Assembly: GCF_002846365.1 (NCBI RefSeq)
Contig: NZ_PJMW01000002.1
Location: 558,001 to 622,000 of the forward strand
Length of the DNA: 64,000 nucleotides
Origin: Nocardia fluminea
GTDB lineage: Bacteria > Actinomycetota > Actinomycetes > Mycobacteriales > Mycobacteriaceae
Direction of reading: 5' to 3'
Position 1 is the stretch's first letter, and each line of letters starts with the position of its first letter. The position numbers and the translations under genes are program-made. The notes under the pieces are model-generated. The model was given only the letters and a program-made list of their open reading frames with translations. It was not told the origin of the DNA and did not search any database. Shown piece after piece: positions 34,580-42,990 of the stretch.

Positions 34580-34598
34580 TGTCTCACACAATGAGACA
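34580..34598. promoter_or_regulatory. Dyad between two co-oriented genes
   Basis: TGTCTCA-N5-TGAGACA, perfect 7-bp arms, directly after the stop of the 34599-36056 gene and about 75 nt before the aminotransferase start. It has low GC and no T tract, so an operator is more likely than a terminator. Confidence 0.4.
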
Positions 34599-36056
34599 CT
34601 ATCGAGCGGTAATGGACTTGACCTGCCACTTTCCATCGGTGTTCGTAGTGATGATCTCCTGCTTGTAGACCACGGCCGAGCCATCAGGGTGCATTTCGCG
34701 CAGTTCGACGTCGTAGCGGCCCACGCTGGTTTCGCGCATCTTCACGCAGTGGGTGGTGCCCGCGGGGATCTGGCCGTCGATCGCCTGCTGGATGGTCTCG
34801 GCGGGCGAGATGTTCTCGGCGTCGGGCGCCACGAATTCGCGCACCTTCGCCCCGGAGCGGTCGGTGTAGAAGGCGTATTGGAAACCGAGGATGGCCCTGG
34901 CGCCGGTGCTGGTGTCGCCCGGGCCGTTGCCCACGGTGACGGATTGTTCGGCGACGGTCTGGCACTCGGTGCCCGACGCGACCGACGGAACCGGCGCGGC
35001 CGTGACACCGGGATCGGCACCGCCACCACGCTTGACCAGACCGATCGTCAAGACCAGCGCCACCACGAGCAGGACCGCCGCGGCCACACCGCCGATGATC
35101 CAGCGCAGGCGCTTGTTGTCGGGTTCCGCCTCCACCGGCGCCGGCGCGACCGGCGTCTTCGGCGCGAGACGGCGCGCGATCGGGTCGTCGGCCCACGACA
35201 GGCCGGGTTCGGACGGCGGCTTCGGAATCCCGCCGTCATCGTCCGGGTTGTCCCACCACGCCTTCTCGGCGGCAGGCCGTGGCTTGTCGGGAACCAGCGG
35301 AGTGCGAGTGCCCTCGGGCGGTCGCACCGTGTCGGCGGCAGGCCCGCCATCGCGGGCGGGCGGCTGCGGCGCGGGATCCCGAGGGCCGGGACGACCACGG
35401 CGGATCACCTCGGTGAGTTCCCGACCGGAGGTCACCGGCACGGAATCACCGAAGACCGAGTCGCCGAAGACCGGGCTCTCACCACGCGGCGGCTCACCAC
35501 CGAAACGCACAGTCGGGTCGGCAGCGGGCGGCCCACCCGGCGTGGGACCACCGAACGGCGCAGGAGTGCCGGGCCGCGCGGGCGGGGGCGTCGCTACCGC
35601 GTCACCGAAGACGGAGGTCGGCGCGGAACGGCGACCGTCGGGCAACCGAGGCGGGGCTTGGCCACTCGCGGGCACCGAGCCCTGACCTGCCGGCGCGGAA
35701 CTCGAAGACGGAGCCGAGAGCCGCGGGGGCGGACCGGGCGGCACCGAACCACCGAACGGACCGCCAGGGGGCGGCGCGACGGGCGGCTGACCGGCGACAG
35801 GCCCACCGAACGGACCCGGCGCGGGCGCACCGGCCGGCGGACCGAACGGGCCGGGCGTGGGTGCGCCGGTAGGCGGCTCGGCCGGTCGCCAACCTCGCTC
35901 CGGAACCCCGGACGGTGCGGGCGGAGGCGTGGCGGGAACAGGCCCACCGAAACCAGCGTCATCGACCGGCGGCCCGAAATCGCCTACAGGAGAACCGAAA
36001 TCCGCGGCCGATCGTTGATGATCGCCGCGCTCGTTCTCGTCGCCCTCGGTGCCCAC
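34599..36056 (-). CDS. Proline-rich single-pass membrane protein
   Basis: About 485 residues. A long cytoplasmic N-terminal region (about 1-315) is rich in Pro, Gly and Ala. One membrane segment follows (about 318-342, WIIGGVAAAVLLVVALVLTI). The extracytoplasmic C domain of about 140 residues has two cysteines and the segments GARAILGFQYAFYTDRSGAKVREF and DGKWQVKSI. The architecture is common in Nocardia-type proteins of unknown function. The GTG at 36056 has AGGA about 8 nt upstream. An earlier ATG at 36146 would overlap the preceding gene and cross its terminator. It lies downstream of another Pro-rich envelope protein. Confidence 0.75.
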   Translation of the reverse strand: MGTEGDENERGDHQRSAADFGSPVGDFGPPVDDAGFGGPVPATPPPAPSGVPERGWRPAEPPTGAPTPGPFGPPAGAPAPGPFGGPVAGQPPVAPPPGGPFGGSVPPGPPPRLSAPSSSSAPAGQGSVPASGQAPPRLPDGRRSAPTSVFGDAVATPPPARPGTPAPFGGPTPGGPPAADPTVRFGGEPPRGESPVFGDSVFGDSVPVTSGRELTEVIRRGRPGPRDPAPQPPARDGGPAADTVRPPEGTRTPLVPDKPRPAAEKAWWDNPDDDGGIPKPPSEPGLSWADDPIARRLAPKTPVAPAPVEAEPDNKRLRWIIGGVAAAVLLVVALVLTIGLVKRGGGADPGVTAAPVPSVASGTECQTVAEQSVTVGNGPGDTSTGARAILGFQYAFYTDRSGAKVREFVAPDAENISPAETIQQAIDGQIPAGTTHCVKMRETSVGRYDVELREMHPDGSAVVYKQEIITTNTDGKWQVKSITAR

Positions 36057-36080
36057 GACCAATCCTTTCCCCGGGACACA

Positions 36081-36114
36081 CGTGTGGGGCGGTCGAAGGC
36101 GACCGCCCCACACG
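36081..36114 (-). terminator. Terminator between the two proline-rich genes
   Basis: A perfect 15-bp stem (CGTGTGGGGCGGTCG and complement) with an AAGG loop, 13 nt after the secreted-protein stop. It indicates that the membrane-protein gene is a separate transcription unit, or is attenuated. Confidence 0.75.
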
Positions 36115-36126
36115 ACGTACTGCGTG

Positions 36127-37203
36127 TCAGTACTGGATCGAGCCACCCCACTGGGTGTTCACACCCGCGACGTTCACCGTCTGAAGCAGCTCCCCCGGCA
36201 CGGGAAGTGTAGCCTTCGCGGCCGCATCCAGCGCGGCGTTACCGCCCGGCTGCGCCTTGATCCAATTCTCCACCGCGGCCTTGGCCAGGTTGGCCTGCGT
36301 GGTGTCGAGCACGGTCACCGTGGTGTTGTCGGCGCGGCCGTCGCCACCGTTGAAGGTGGTGACCTTGACCTCGTTCGCGCCGACGTACTCGACCGAGACA
36401 CCGGCGTCACCGAAGCCGCCACCCGGCGTCCGGTAGCCCACGGTGCCGACGTAGCCCGAAGCGTTGTTGTAGTGGTGGGTGTTCGCGAGGATCCCGGCAC
36501 CGTCGATGGTGACGCCGACTTCCTGGCGCGGGCCCTCCATCTCGACGACGGGCGCGGCGGGGGCGTTGGCCAGGCGCGGTGCCTGCCAGGCCGGCTCCTT
36601 GGGCTCCTGGACGAGGGTGTCCGGAGACTCGACCTCGGTCTCGGTGCCTGTCCCGGTCCCGGTGCCGGTGCCCTGATCGGACGGCACGGTGGGCTGCGTC
36701 TGCTGCTGGCCCGGCGTGGCGCCCGGCTGGTTCGGCGTGGTACCCGTCTCGGGCTTGGTGGTGCCCGGCTGGTCCGGCGTCGCACCGGCGCGCTCCGGCT
36801 GAACCGCCGGCTGCGCCTGACCGGGGACCGGCAGCGGCGCGACGCGGGGGCTGGTGACACCCGGCTGGCTCGGCGTCGGCTTGGCGGGGGTTCCCTGCTC
36901 CGGCTGACCGGGAGCGGGGCTGGTGACACCCGGCTGGGCCGGCGTCGGCTTGGTCTCGCCCGGCTTCGTCTGACCCGGCTTGACGCTCTCCGGGGTTTCC
37001 GGGGACTCCGTTTCCGGAGCTTCCACCTCACCCGAAGGCTGGCCCGGCTGCGCAGGAGCCGGTGTCGCGGGCGTGGTCGGCTGGTCACTGGGGACCGCGC
37101 CGGCCGGAGCCGCGAGGAGGGTTGCCACGGCTGCCGCCGCAGCCAGAGGCAACGACGTGCTCGCTATCGCTCGCTGCGCCCGACTCGGCTTACGATGCTT
37201 CAC
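36127..37203 (-). CDS. Secreted proline/threonine-rich protein
   Basis: A 358-residue protein with an N-terminal signal peptide (basic KHRKPSRAQRA, hydrophobic LPLAAAAAVATLLAAPAGA). It has a Pro/Thr/Gln-rich region at about residues 35-190 with repeats of the type KPTPxQPGVTSP, then a Gly-Thr run and a C-terminal globular domain of about 140 residues (VGVTIDGAGILANTHHYNNASGYVGTVGY). It is likely to be exported and to span the cell wall. GTG 37203 is chosen for the signal peptide; GGGAAAGGGA lies upstream. A CRP-type site lies about 225 nt upstream. Function unknown. Confidence 0.75.
   Translation of the reverse strand: MKHRKPSRAQRAIASTSLPLAAAAAVATLLAAPAGAVPSDQPTTPATPAPAQPGQPSGEVEAPETESPETPESVKPGQTKPGETKPTPAQPGVTSPAPGQPEQGTPAKPTPSQPGVTSPRVAPLPVPGQAQPAVQPERAGATPDQPGTTKPETGTTPNQPGATPGQQQTQPTVPSDQGTGTGTGTGTETEVESPDTLVQEPKEPAWQAPRLANAPAAPVVEMEGPRQEVGVTIDGAGILANTHHYNNASGYVGTVGYRTPGGGFGDAGVSVEYVGANEVKVTTFNGGDGRADNTTVTVLDTTQANLAKAAVENWIKAQPGGNAALDAAAKATLPVPGELLQTVNVAGVNTQWGGSIQY
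36847..36953. repeat. Two 38-bp direct repeats inside the secreted proline-rich gene
   Basis: Copies at 36847-36884 and 36916-36953 differ at only two bases and are offset by 69 nt (23 codons), preserving frame. They encode the KPTPxQPGVTSP unit. Copy-number variation here would change the length of the secreted stalk. Confidence 0.7.
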
Positions 37204-37424
37204 TTTTCGTAATCCCTTTCCCGGAGGGAATCCCCCACTGCTCCACCACGCGACCACAAACTGATCGCGCCTCGGCGTGAGTCAACCACATGAGCGCGGG
37301 ACAGGCAACGCAGCACTAGGTTTGGTGCGCACCGGGCTCCGCCTGCGCAAACACCTGGTGCGACGGTGGCCGGGAAGCGACGAGCGGCGTTGGCGAACAA
37401 CACAATTCGAAACCCGAACCGCGC

Positions 37425-37440
37425 TGTGATTCGTTTCACA
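37425..37440. promoter_or_regulatory. CRP-family binding site
   Basis: TGTGA-TTCGTT-TCACA is an exact TGTGA-N6-TCACA match to the site of mycobacterial Crp (Rv3676) and corynebacterial GlxR. It lies between the lpdA stop and the secreted-protein gene, about 222 nt upstream of the latter. Confidence 0.55.
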
Positions 37441-37456
37441 ACACGGTGTCCCGCGC

Positions 37457-38857
37457 TCAGTCGAGGTCGTCGTGGCGCATCAGCAAACGTCCGGCTTCGG
37501 TGAGCGAACCGGTGAGCGAGGGGTACACCGAGAACGTCTGTGCCAGGTCGGTGACCGTCAGATTGTTCTGCACCGCCAGCGCGATCGGCAGGATCAGCTC
37601 CGACGCGATCGGCGCGACCACCACACCGCCGATCACCACACCGGTCGCCGGACGGCAGAAGATCTTCACGAAGCCGCGCCGCAACCCCGACATCTTCGCG
37701 CGCGGATTGGTGTTGAGTGGCAACATCACTGTGCGCGCGGGCACCTCGCCGTTGTCGATGGCGGTCTGGCTGACGCCGACGGTCGCGATCTCCGGACGGG
37801 TGAACACCGCCGAGGCCACCGTCTTCAGCCTGATCGGGCTCACGCCCTCGCCGAGCGCGTGATACATCGCGATCCGGCCCTGCATCGCGGCCACCGAAGC
37901 CAGCGGCAGCAGACCCGTGCAGTCGCCCGCGGCATAGATACCGGGCACCGAGGTGCGCGAAACCCGGTCGACACGAAGGTATCCGCCGCGATCGAGTTCG
38001 ATGCCGACCCGGTCGAGGCCCAGGTTCTCGGTGTTCGGGGTGGAGCCGACGGTCATCAGCGCGTGCGAACCGGTGACGGTGCGACCGTCGGACAGTTTCA
38101 CCACGATGCCCTCGGCGGTGCGCTCCACCGCGTCGGCGCGCGCGTGCTTGACCAGTTCGACGCCGCGTTCGGCCAGGGCTTCCTCGAGGACGAGGGCGGC
38201 GTCGGCGTCCTCGCCGGGCAGCACGCGGTCGCGACTCGACACGAGTTTCACCCGCACACCCATTTCGGTGTAGGCGGAGACGAATTCGGCGCCGGTGACA
38301 CCGGATCCGACGACGACCAAGGTCTCGGGCAGCTCCGGCAGGTCGTAGAGCTGGCGCCAGTTCAGGATCCGCTCACCGTCGGGCTCGGCACCGGGGAGCA
38401 CCCGCGGGCTCGCGCCGGTCGCGATCAACACGACCTCGGCCTCGAACTCCTCGGAGCCGCCGTCGACCAGATTCGCGCGCACGCGATGCGCCAAACCCGC
38501 GGCGGGACCGACCAATTCGCCGTAGCCGGGCAGGAGTTGCACACCCGCGGCCTGCAACTTGGCGCGGATATCGGAGGACTGGGCCAACGCGAGCGCCTTG
38601 ACGCGCGCGTTCACCTCGGGCAGGTGCACCTTCGCCTGGTCGGCATCGATATTGATGCCGAGGTCGCGCGCGCGGCGCAGATCGGTACGCAGGCCGGTCG
38701 AGGCGATGAAGGTTTTCGACGGCACGCAATCCCACAGCACACAGGCGCCACCGATACCGTCGGCGTCGACCAGGGTCACCGTGGCCCCGTGCTGAGCGGC
38801 AACCAGCGCCGCCTCGTATCCGGCCGGTCCACCGCCGATGATCGCAATCCGTGCCAC
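37457..38857 (-). CDS. lpdA: NAD(P)H quinone reductase LpdA
   Basis: A 466-residue pyridine nucleotide-disulfide oxidoreductase-fold flavoprotein. It has ARIAIIGGGPAGYEAALVAA for FAD, a CVLWDC pair (C-X4-C) before PSKTFIAS, VVVGSGVTGAEFVSAY for NAD(P)H, and GIYAAGDCTGLLPLASVA. It corresponds to M. tuberculosis LpdA (Rv3303c), which reduces quinones and lacks dihydrolipoamide dehydrogenase activity. The C-terminal histidine-glutamate pair of true lipoamide dehydrogenases is not seen. GTG 38857 with AAGGAG upstream. Likely to work in oxidative-stress defence. Confidence 0.92.
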   Translation of the reverse strand: MARIAIIGGGPAGYEAALVAAQHGATVTLVDADGIGGACVLWDCVPSKTFIASTGLRTDLRRARDLGINIDADQAKVHLPEVNARVKALALAQSSDIRAKLQAAGVQLLPGYGELVGPAAGLAHRVRANLVDGGSEEFEAEVVLIATGASPRVLPGAEPDGERILNWRQLYDLPELPETLVVVGSGVTGAEFVSAYTEMGVRVKLVSSRDRVLPGEDADAALVLEEALAERGVELVKHARADAVERTAEGIVVKLSDGRTVTGSHALMTVGSTPNTENLGLDRVGIELDRGGYLRVDRVSRTSVPGIYAAGDCTGLLPLASVAAMQGRIAMYHALGEGVSPIRLKTVASAVFTRPEIATVGVSQTAIDNGEVPARTVMLPLNTNPRAKMSGLRRGFVKIFCRPATGVVIGGVVVAPIASELILPIALAVQNNLTVTDLAQTFSVYPSLTGSLTEAGRLLMRHDDLD

Positions 38858-39068
38858 CAGTCACGCTCCTTGTGCTCGCCTGATCGGACCGGCCCCTTGT
38901 GAGGGCTCGTCCGTGCTGTCAGAGCCATCATTTCAGGTGCTCTGTGACGTGCCCGGGTCGGATCGGTGAACAACAGCGCGCGTGTTCCGCGCCACGTTCC
39001 GCCCCACCGGCAAGTGTGACCGTCAGCTGATCTGGGTGGGAGACGGGAATTCCACCGTGGTTATTGGC

Positions 39069-39074
39069 TACAGT
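39069..39074 (+). promoter_or_regulatory. -10 element near the gamma-glutamylcyclotransferase-like gene
   Basis: TACAGT is 3 nt before the ATG at 39078 and 6 nt before the in-frame GTG at 39081. The second spacing fits leaderless initiation at GTG. Confidence 0.4.
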
Positions 39075-39077
39075 TCC

Positions 39078-39542
39078 ATGGTGCCGATCTATGCCGCCTA
39101 CGGGTCCAACATGGACTCGACGCAGATGCTGGAACGCTGCCCGCATTCGCCCATGTCCGGGACCGGGTGGCTGGAGGGTTGGCGCCTGACCTTCGCCGGT
39201 GACGACATCGGCTGGGAAGGGCCGTTGGCCACCGTCGTCGAGGATCCCGACTCGCGGGTGTTCGTCGTGCTCTACGACGTCTCCCCCGAGGACGAGGACA
39301 GCCTCGACCGCTGGGAGGGCTCCGATTTCGGGATCCACAAGAAGATCCGGATCCGGGTCACCGGCACCCAGGGCGAGTCCCGGCTGGCGTGGCTCTACGT
39401 CCTCGACGCCTACGAAGGCGGCCTGCCCTCGGCCCGCTACATCGGCGTCATCGCCGACGCGGCCGAAAAGGCAGGCGCGCCAGAGGACTACGTCCACGCG
39501 CTGCGCACCCGCAACAGCAAGAACGTCGGACCGGGCGCCTGA
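39078..39542 (+). CDS. Gamma-glutamylcyclotransferase-like protein
   Basis: A 154-residue (approximately) protein with the GGCT fold signature YAAYGSNMDSTQM at the N terminus and the catalytic-position glutamate in DRWEGSDFG. It is like M. tuberculosis Rv3304, adjacent to lpdA and amiA1. Enzymes of this fold release 5-oxoproline from gamma-glutamyl peptides, but the substrate here is not known. The start is either ATG 39078 or GTG 39081 (one codon apart). It ends inside a bidirectional terminator shared with amiA1. Confidence 0.85.
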   Translation: MVPIYAAYGSNMDSTQMLERCPHSPMSGTGWLEGWRLTFAGDDIGWEGPLATVVEDPDSRVFVVLYDVSPEDEDSLDRWEGSDFGIHKKIRIRVTGTQGESRLAWLYVLDAYEGGLPSARYIGVIADAAEKAGAPEDYVHALRTRNSKNVGPGA

Positions 39543-39586
39543 GCTGAACCCGTGCCGGTCCGGTGGGACCGGCACGGGTTCAGCTC
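39541..39586. terminator. Bidirectional terminator between the GGCT-like gene and amiA1
   Basis: A perfect 21-bp stem with a GGTG loop. Both convergent stop codons (39540-39542 and 39585-39587) overlap its ends, so it serves both genes. Confidence 0.9.
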
Positions 39587-40880
39587 AGTGTGCCTGCAGG
39601 ATGACGTTCGTCAACGTCCGAACACCCACAGCCAACGCGCGCTCGTCGATGTCGAACGTCGGCTGGTGCAGGTCCAGCTGCTCGCCGACGCCGGACCAGA
39701 CGCCCAGTCTGGCCATGGCGCCCGGCACTTCCTCCAGGTACCAGGAGAAGTCCTCGCCGCCGCCGGACTGCGGGGTGTCGGCCAGTGCGTCTTCGCCCAA
39801 TCCCAGGATCGCGTTCTCGAACATCAACGCCGACGCCGGATCGTTGACCACCGGCGGCACGCCACGCTTGTAATTGAGCTGGTAACGCACGCCTGTCGGC
39901 GCGAGCAACCCGTCGACGATCTCGCGAACCAGCGGTTCCAGCAGCAGCCAGGTGGCGTGATCACCGGTGCGCACGGTGCCCGTGAGCATGCCCGTCTGCG
40001 GGATCGCATTGGGCGCCTTGCCCGCGCTCACCGCCCCCCACACCATCACCGTGCTGGTTCGGGGATCGACGCGCCGGCTCAGCAGGCCGGGCAAGCCGGT
40101 GATGACAGTCCCGATCGCGTACACCAAGTCGCTGGTCAGGTGCGGACGCGAGGTATGCCCACCCGGCGAATCGAGCACCAGCTCGACGGTATCGGCCGCG
40201 GAGGTGATCGCACCGGTCCGGATACCGACCTTGCCGACCTCCAAGCGCGGATCGCAGTGCAGCGCGAAGATCCGGTCGACGCCGGACATCCCGCCTGCCG
40301 CGACCACATCGATCGCACCGCCGGGCATCACTTCCTCGGCGGGCTGGAACACCAACCGCACCCCGACCGGCAGCGCGTCCTGCGCCTCGGCCAGCGCGAG
40401 CCCGGCGCCGAGCAGCACCGTGGTGTGCGCGTCGTGCCCGCAGGCATGCGACACACCGGGCACCGTCGAGGCGAAGCTCAGACCGGTGAATTCCTGCATC
40501 GGCAGCGCGTCCATGTCGGCGCGGAGGGCGATGCGCGGCCGATCGGTGGGGCCGAAGTCACAGATCAGCCCGGTACCGCCCGGCAGCACCTCCCAGCTCA
40601 GCCCGGCCTTGGTGAGCCAGCCCGACACGAACTCGGTGGTGGTGAACTCCGCCCGCGACAACTCGGGGTTGGCGTGGATGTGCCTGCGCCATTGCACCAG
40701 GTCACCGGTGTGCTCGGCCAGCCATGCGTCGACGATCTCGGTTCCCGACATCAGAGTTGGTTCGGTGTCCGGCGTGGTCGGACACGCTGCGGTCTCGCGC
40801 GCCACCGACGGGGTGTCCACACCCATCGATAGCGCGTCGGAGCCTGCGCGTGCGGTGCCCGGATGGCCGGAAATGGTCAC
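39585..40880 (-). CDS. amiA1: M20-family amidohydrolase AmiA1
   Basis: A 431-residue M20D-type metallohydrolase with RRHIHANPELS, the metal motif HACGHDAHT, EFQPAEE-like LVFQPAEEVMPGG, and a C-terminal GGGEDFSWYL. These enzymes hydrolyse N-acyl amino acids or related amides. The GTG at 40880 overlaps the amiB1 stop by 4 nt (GTGA), so translation is coupled. An internal ATG 43 codons on, next to the conserved fold, is an alternative start. Corresponds to Rv3305c. Confidence 0.9.
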   Translation of the reverse strand: MTISGHPGTARAGSDALSMGVDTPSVARETAACPTTPDTEPTLMSGTEIVDAWLAEHTGDLVQWRRHIHANPELSRAEFTTTEFVSGWLTKAGLSWEVLPGGTGLICDFGPTDRPRIALRADMDALPMQEFTGLSFASTVPGVSHACGHDAHTTVLLGAGLALAEAQDALPVGVRLVFQPAEEVMPGGAIDVVAAGGMSGVDRIFALHCDPRLEVGKVGIRTGAITSAADTVELVLDSPGGHTSRPHLTSDLVYAIGTVITGLPGLLSRRVDPRTSTVMVWGAVSAGKAPNAIPQTGMLTGTVRTGDHATWLLLEPLVREIVDGLLAPTGVRYQLNYKRGVPPVVNDPASALMFENAILGLGEDALADTPQSGGGEDFSWYLEEVPGAMARLGVWSGVGEQLDLHQPTFDIDERALAVGVRTLTNVILQAH

Positions 40881-42079
40881 CGAATGTCCTCCTGTCGTTC
40901 GATCAGCCGTTGCAACAACCTGTCCCTGTGTACTTCATCGCCCGCGATAGCGACAGCGGTACGCGCCAATGCCAGTGCGCCGTCGAGCACCGCCCGGTCC
41001 GCCGAGGCGTTCACCGCGGCGGCGGCGAACGCAGGCTGATGGGTCGCCGCACCGCCCGCGTCGATGCCGATCACCGGGTGGATACCGGGGACGACGTTGG
41101 TGACGTTGCCCATGTCGGTGCTCCCGAGCGGCCGCAGCACCTCGAGCTCGGGCGCGATCGGCACCCGTCCCAGTCCGGTGATCTGCGCGCGGTAGGCAGC
41201 GGAGAGAATCGGATCGGGGGTGAGCTCGGTATAGGTGGGCGCGAGCGTCCGTATGTCGTGGGTGCAGCCGGTCGCCAGGGCGCCCGCTTCGAAACACGCC
41301 TTCGCTCGGCGCATCAGGTCGTCGAGGGAGGCGGAATCGGCCGCGCGGAGGTAGTACAGCAACTCCGCGCGCCCGGGCACGATGTTGGGGGCTACGCCAC
41401 CGTCGGACACTATACCGTGCAGCTGCTGGCCAGGTCGCAGATGCTGGCGCAGCAAGCCGACAGCAACTTGGGTCAGCGTCACCGCGTCGCCCGCGTTGCG
41501 GCCGAGTTCGGGCGCGGCGCTGGCGTGCGCCTCCCGGCCGTGGAAGACGATGGCGAGGTCGGCCAGCGCCAGCGAGCGCGCGCCGACGATGTCGGCCGGC
41601 CCCGGGTGGACCATCATCGCCATCGCGATGTCGTCGAAGGCGCCTGCTTCCAGCATGAGCACCTTGCCACCGCCGCTCTCCTCCGCGGGCGTGCCGAGCA
41701 CGACCACGGTCAGATCGAGCGTGTCGGCCACGGCAGCCAGGCCGATGGCCGCGCCGACGGCGGACGCGGCGATGATGTTGTGTCCGCAGGCGTGCCCGAT
41801 CTCGGGCAGCGCGTCGTATTCGGCGCAGATGCCGACAGTCAGCCGGCCGCTGCCGTACACCGCGCGAAACGCCGTCGACAGCCCGGCGACGCCCTTCGTG
41901 ACCGCGAAACCACGCTCGACCAGTGGCTCGAGGACCTTGGCGACGCTGCGAGTTTCCGCGAAGGCCAGCTCGGGTTCGGCGTGAATCGCGTGCGAGAGCC
42001 CGATCAGCTCGTCCGAGGCAGCCAGAATCGCGGCGTCGGAGGCGGTGGCTGTGAGTTCGCCGGTGCGCGAGGGTGCCAT
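40877..42079 (-). CDS. amiB1: M20-family amidohydrolase AmiB1
   Basis: A 400-residue M20-type peptidase/amidohydrolase. Key segments are LSHAIHAEPELAF, GHACGHNIIAAS (metal ligands), VVLGTPAEESGGGKVLM and a C-terminal GSTDMGNVTNVVPGIHP. This last segment is typical of the AbgB-like group that acts on aminobenzoyl-glutamate and related amides. The ATG at 42079 is preferred; the open frame further upstream is arginine-rich and antisense to the enoyl-CoA hydratase gene. It is coupled to amiA1 downstream. Corresponds to Rv3306c. Confidence 0.9.
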   Translation of the reverse strand: MAPSRTGELTATASDAAILAASDELIGLSHAIHAEPELAFAETRSVAKVLEPLVERGFAVTKGVAGLSTAFRAVYGSGRLTVGICAEYDALPEIGHACGHNIIAASAVGAAIGLAAVADTLDLTVVVLGTPAEESGGGKVLMLEAGAFDDIAMAMMVHPGPADIVGARSLALADLAIVFHGREAHASAAPELGRNAGDAVTLTQVAVGLLRQHLRPGQQLHGIVSDGGVAPNIVPGRAELLYYLRAADSASLDDLMRRAKACFEAGALATGCTHDIRTLAPTYTELTPDPILSAAYRAQITGLGRVPIAPELEVLRPLGSTDMGNVTNVVPGIHPVIGIDAGGAATHQPAFAAAAVNASADRAVLDGALALARTAVAIAGDEVHRDRLLQRLIERQEDIR

Positions 42080-42129
42080 ACCCCCCAGTCTTGCATCAGT
42101 GCCCGACAGCGGCGCACCGGCGAGCGAGG

Positions 42130-42831
42130 TCAGTTCCCGAAGGGAAGGTTCTCCGGGGTCACCGGCGTGGCCAGCGCGGCGAGGGTCTCGGCGTGCAGCG
42201 CCGTCTTGATGATCGGGGTGATCGGCTTGCGCAGGCTGGTCAGCGCGGCGGCGCGCGCGATCGCGGCGGGCAGCACCTCGTCGGCGTCGGCCTTGGCATC
42301 GGCGATGCCCGCGGCGATGGCCTCGTCGGCGCCGAAGCGGTGACCGGTGGTCATCGCCTGGACGCACACCTGGTTGCTCAGGCGACCCTTCAGCAAGCCG
42401 TTCATGCCGATCGTGAACGGCATACCGAGGTGCACCTCGGGCAGCGACCAGAAGCCGCGGTCACCGCGCATCACGCGGAAATCGTGCGAGGTGGCCAGCA
42501 TGGCGCCCGCGCCGAACGCGTGGCCGTTGACCGCGGCGATCGTGGGCATCGGGAAGGTCAGCAGGCGGGTGTAGAGCGAGTGCACCCGGTCGAGGTAGCC
42601 GTGGATCTTGTCGAGGTTGCCGAAGACGTAATCGGTGTCGAGGCCGTTGCTGTAGTACTTGCCGGTCGCGACCGTGACCAGCGCGGCAGCGCCCTCGGAC
42701 GCCTCGACCTCGTCGAGTGCGGCGTGGAAGGTCTCGATCCAGTCCGGCGAGAAACGGTTCTCGTTGTCTGTCTCACCCTCGTTACCGAGGTACAGAACGA
42801 AAACATCACCGGAGCGCTCCAAATACGGCAT
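42130..42831 (-). CDS. Enoyl-CoA hydratase/isomerase family protein
   Basis: A 233-residue crotonase-fold protein. NGHAFGAGAMLATSHDFRVMRGDRGFWSLPEVHLGMPF is the central oxyanion and active-site region. The second glutamate position is kept in LPEVHLG. It is similar to small actinobacterial enoyl-CoA hydratase or delta3-delta2-enoyl-CoA isomerase proteins; which reaction is unclear. The ATG at 42831 has TATTCT 7 nt upstream, so leaderless. Upstream of amiB1 on the same strand (50-nt gap). It has no counterpart at this position in M. tuberculosis. Confidence 0.87.
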   Translation of the reverse strand: MPYLERSGDVFVLYLGNEGETDNENRFSPDWIETFHAALDEVEASEGAAALVTVATGKYYSNGLDTDYVFGNLDKIHGYLDRVHSLYTRLLTFPMPTIAAVNGHAFGAGAMLATSHDFRVMRGDRGFWSLPEVHLGMPFTIGMNGLLKGRLSNQVCVQAMTTGHRFGADEAIAAGIADAKADADEVLPAAIARAAALTSLRKPITPIIKTALHAETLAALATPVTPENLPFGN

Positions 42832-42838
42832 GCAGGGG

Positions 42839-42844
42839 AGAATA
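42839..42844 (-). promoter_or_regulatory. -10 element, leaderless enoyl-CoA hydratase gene
   Basis: TATTCT lies 7 nt upstream of the ATG at 42831. Confidence 0.45.
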
Positions 42845-42978
42845 GCCCGCACCGGAACCCCGACCTACTCGCGGGTAGGCACCCTCCCAGCCACGCACGA
42901 CCCGACCTCGAGGAGGGTCCCGCCGCGCAGCGGCGGTAGCGGCAGGCCGCGCTCGAGCGCGCCAGCGCCCCAAAGACC

Positions 42979-42984
42979 TAGACT
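42979..42984 (+). promoter_or_regulatory. -10 element, leaderless deoD
   Basis: TAGACT lies 6 nt upstream of the ATG at 42991. Confidence 0.5.
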
Positions 42985-42990
42985 TCCTCC

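Noticed and set aside
34580..34598. TGTCTCA/TGAGACA hairpin as a terminator of the membrane-protein gene
   Set aside because: The stem is only 7 bp, of moderate GC, with no T tract; other terminators in the window have 8-21 bp GC-rich stems.
36847..36953. Short repeats as a CRISPR array
   Set aside because: Only two copies, in frame within a proline-rich coding region; no regular spacers and no cas genes.
37457..38857. lpdA as the dihydrolipoamide dehydrogenase of a 2-oxoacid complex
   Set aside because: The sequence is closest to LpdA (Rv3303c), the C-terminal catalytic His-Glu pair is not seen and no complex genes are nearby.
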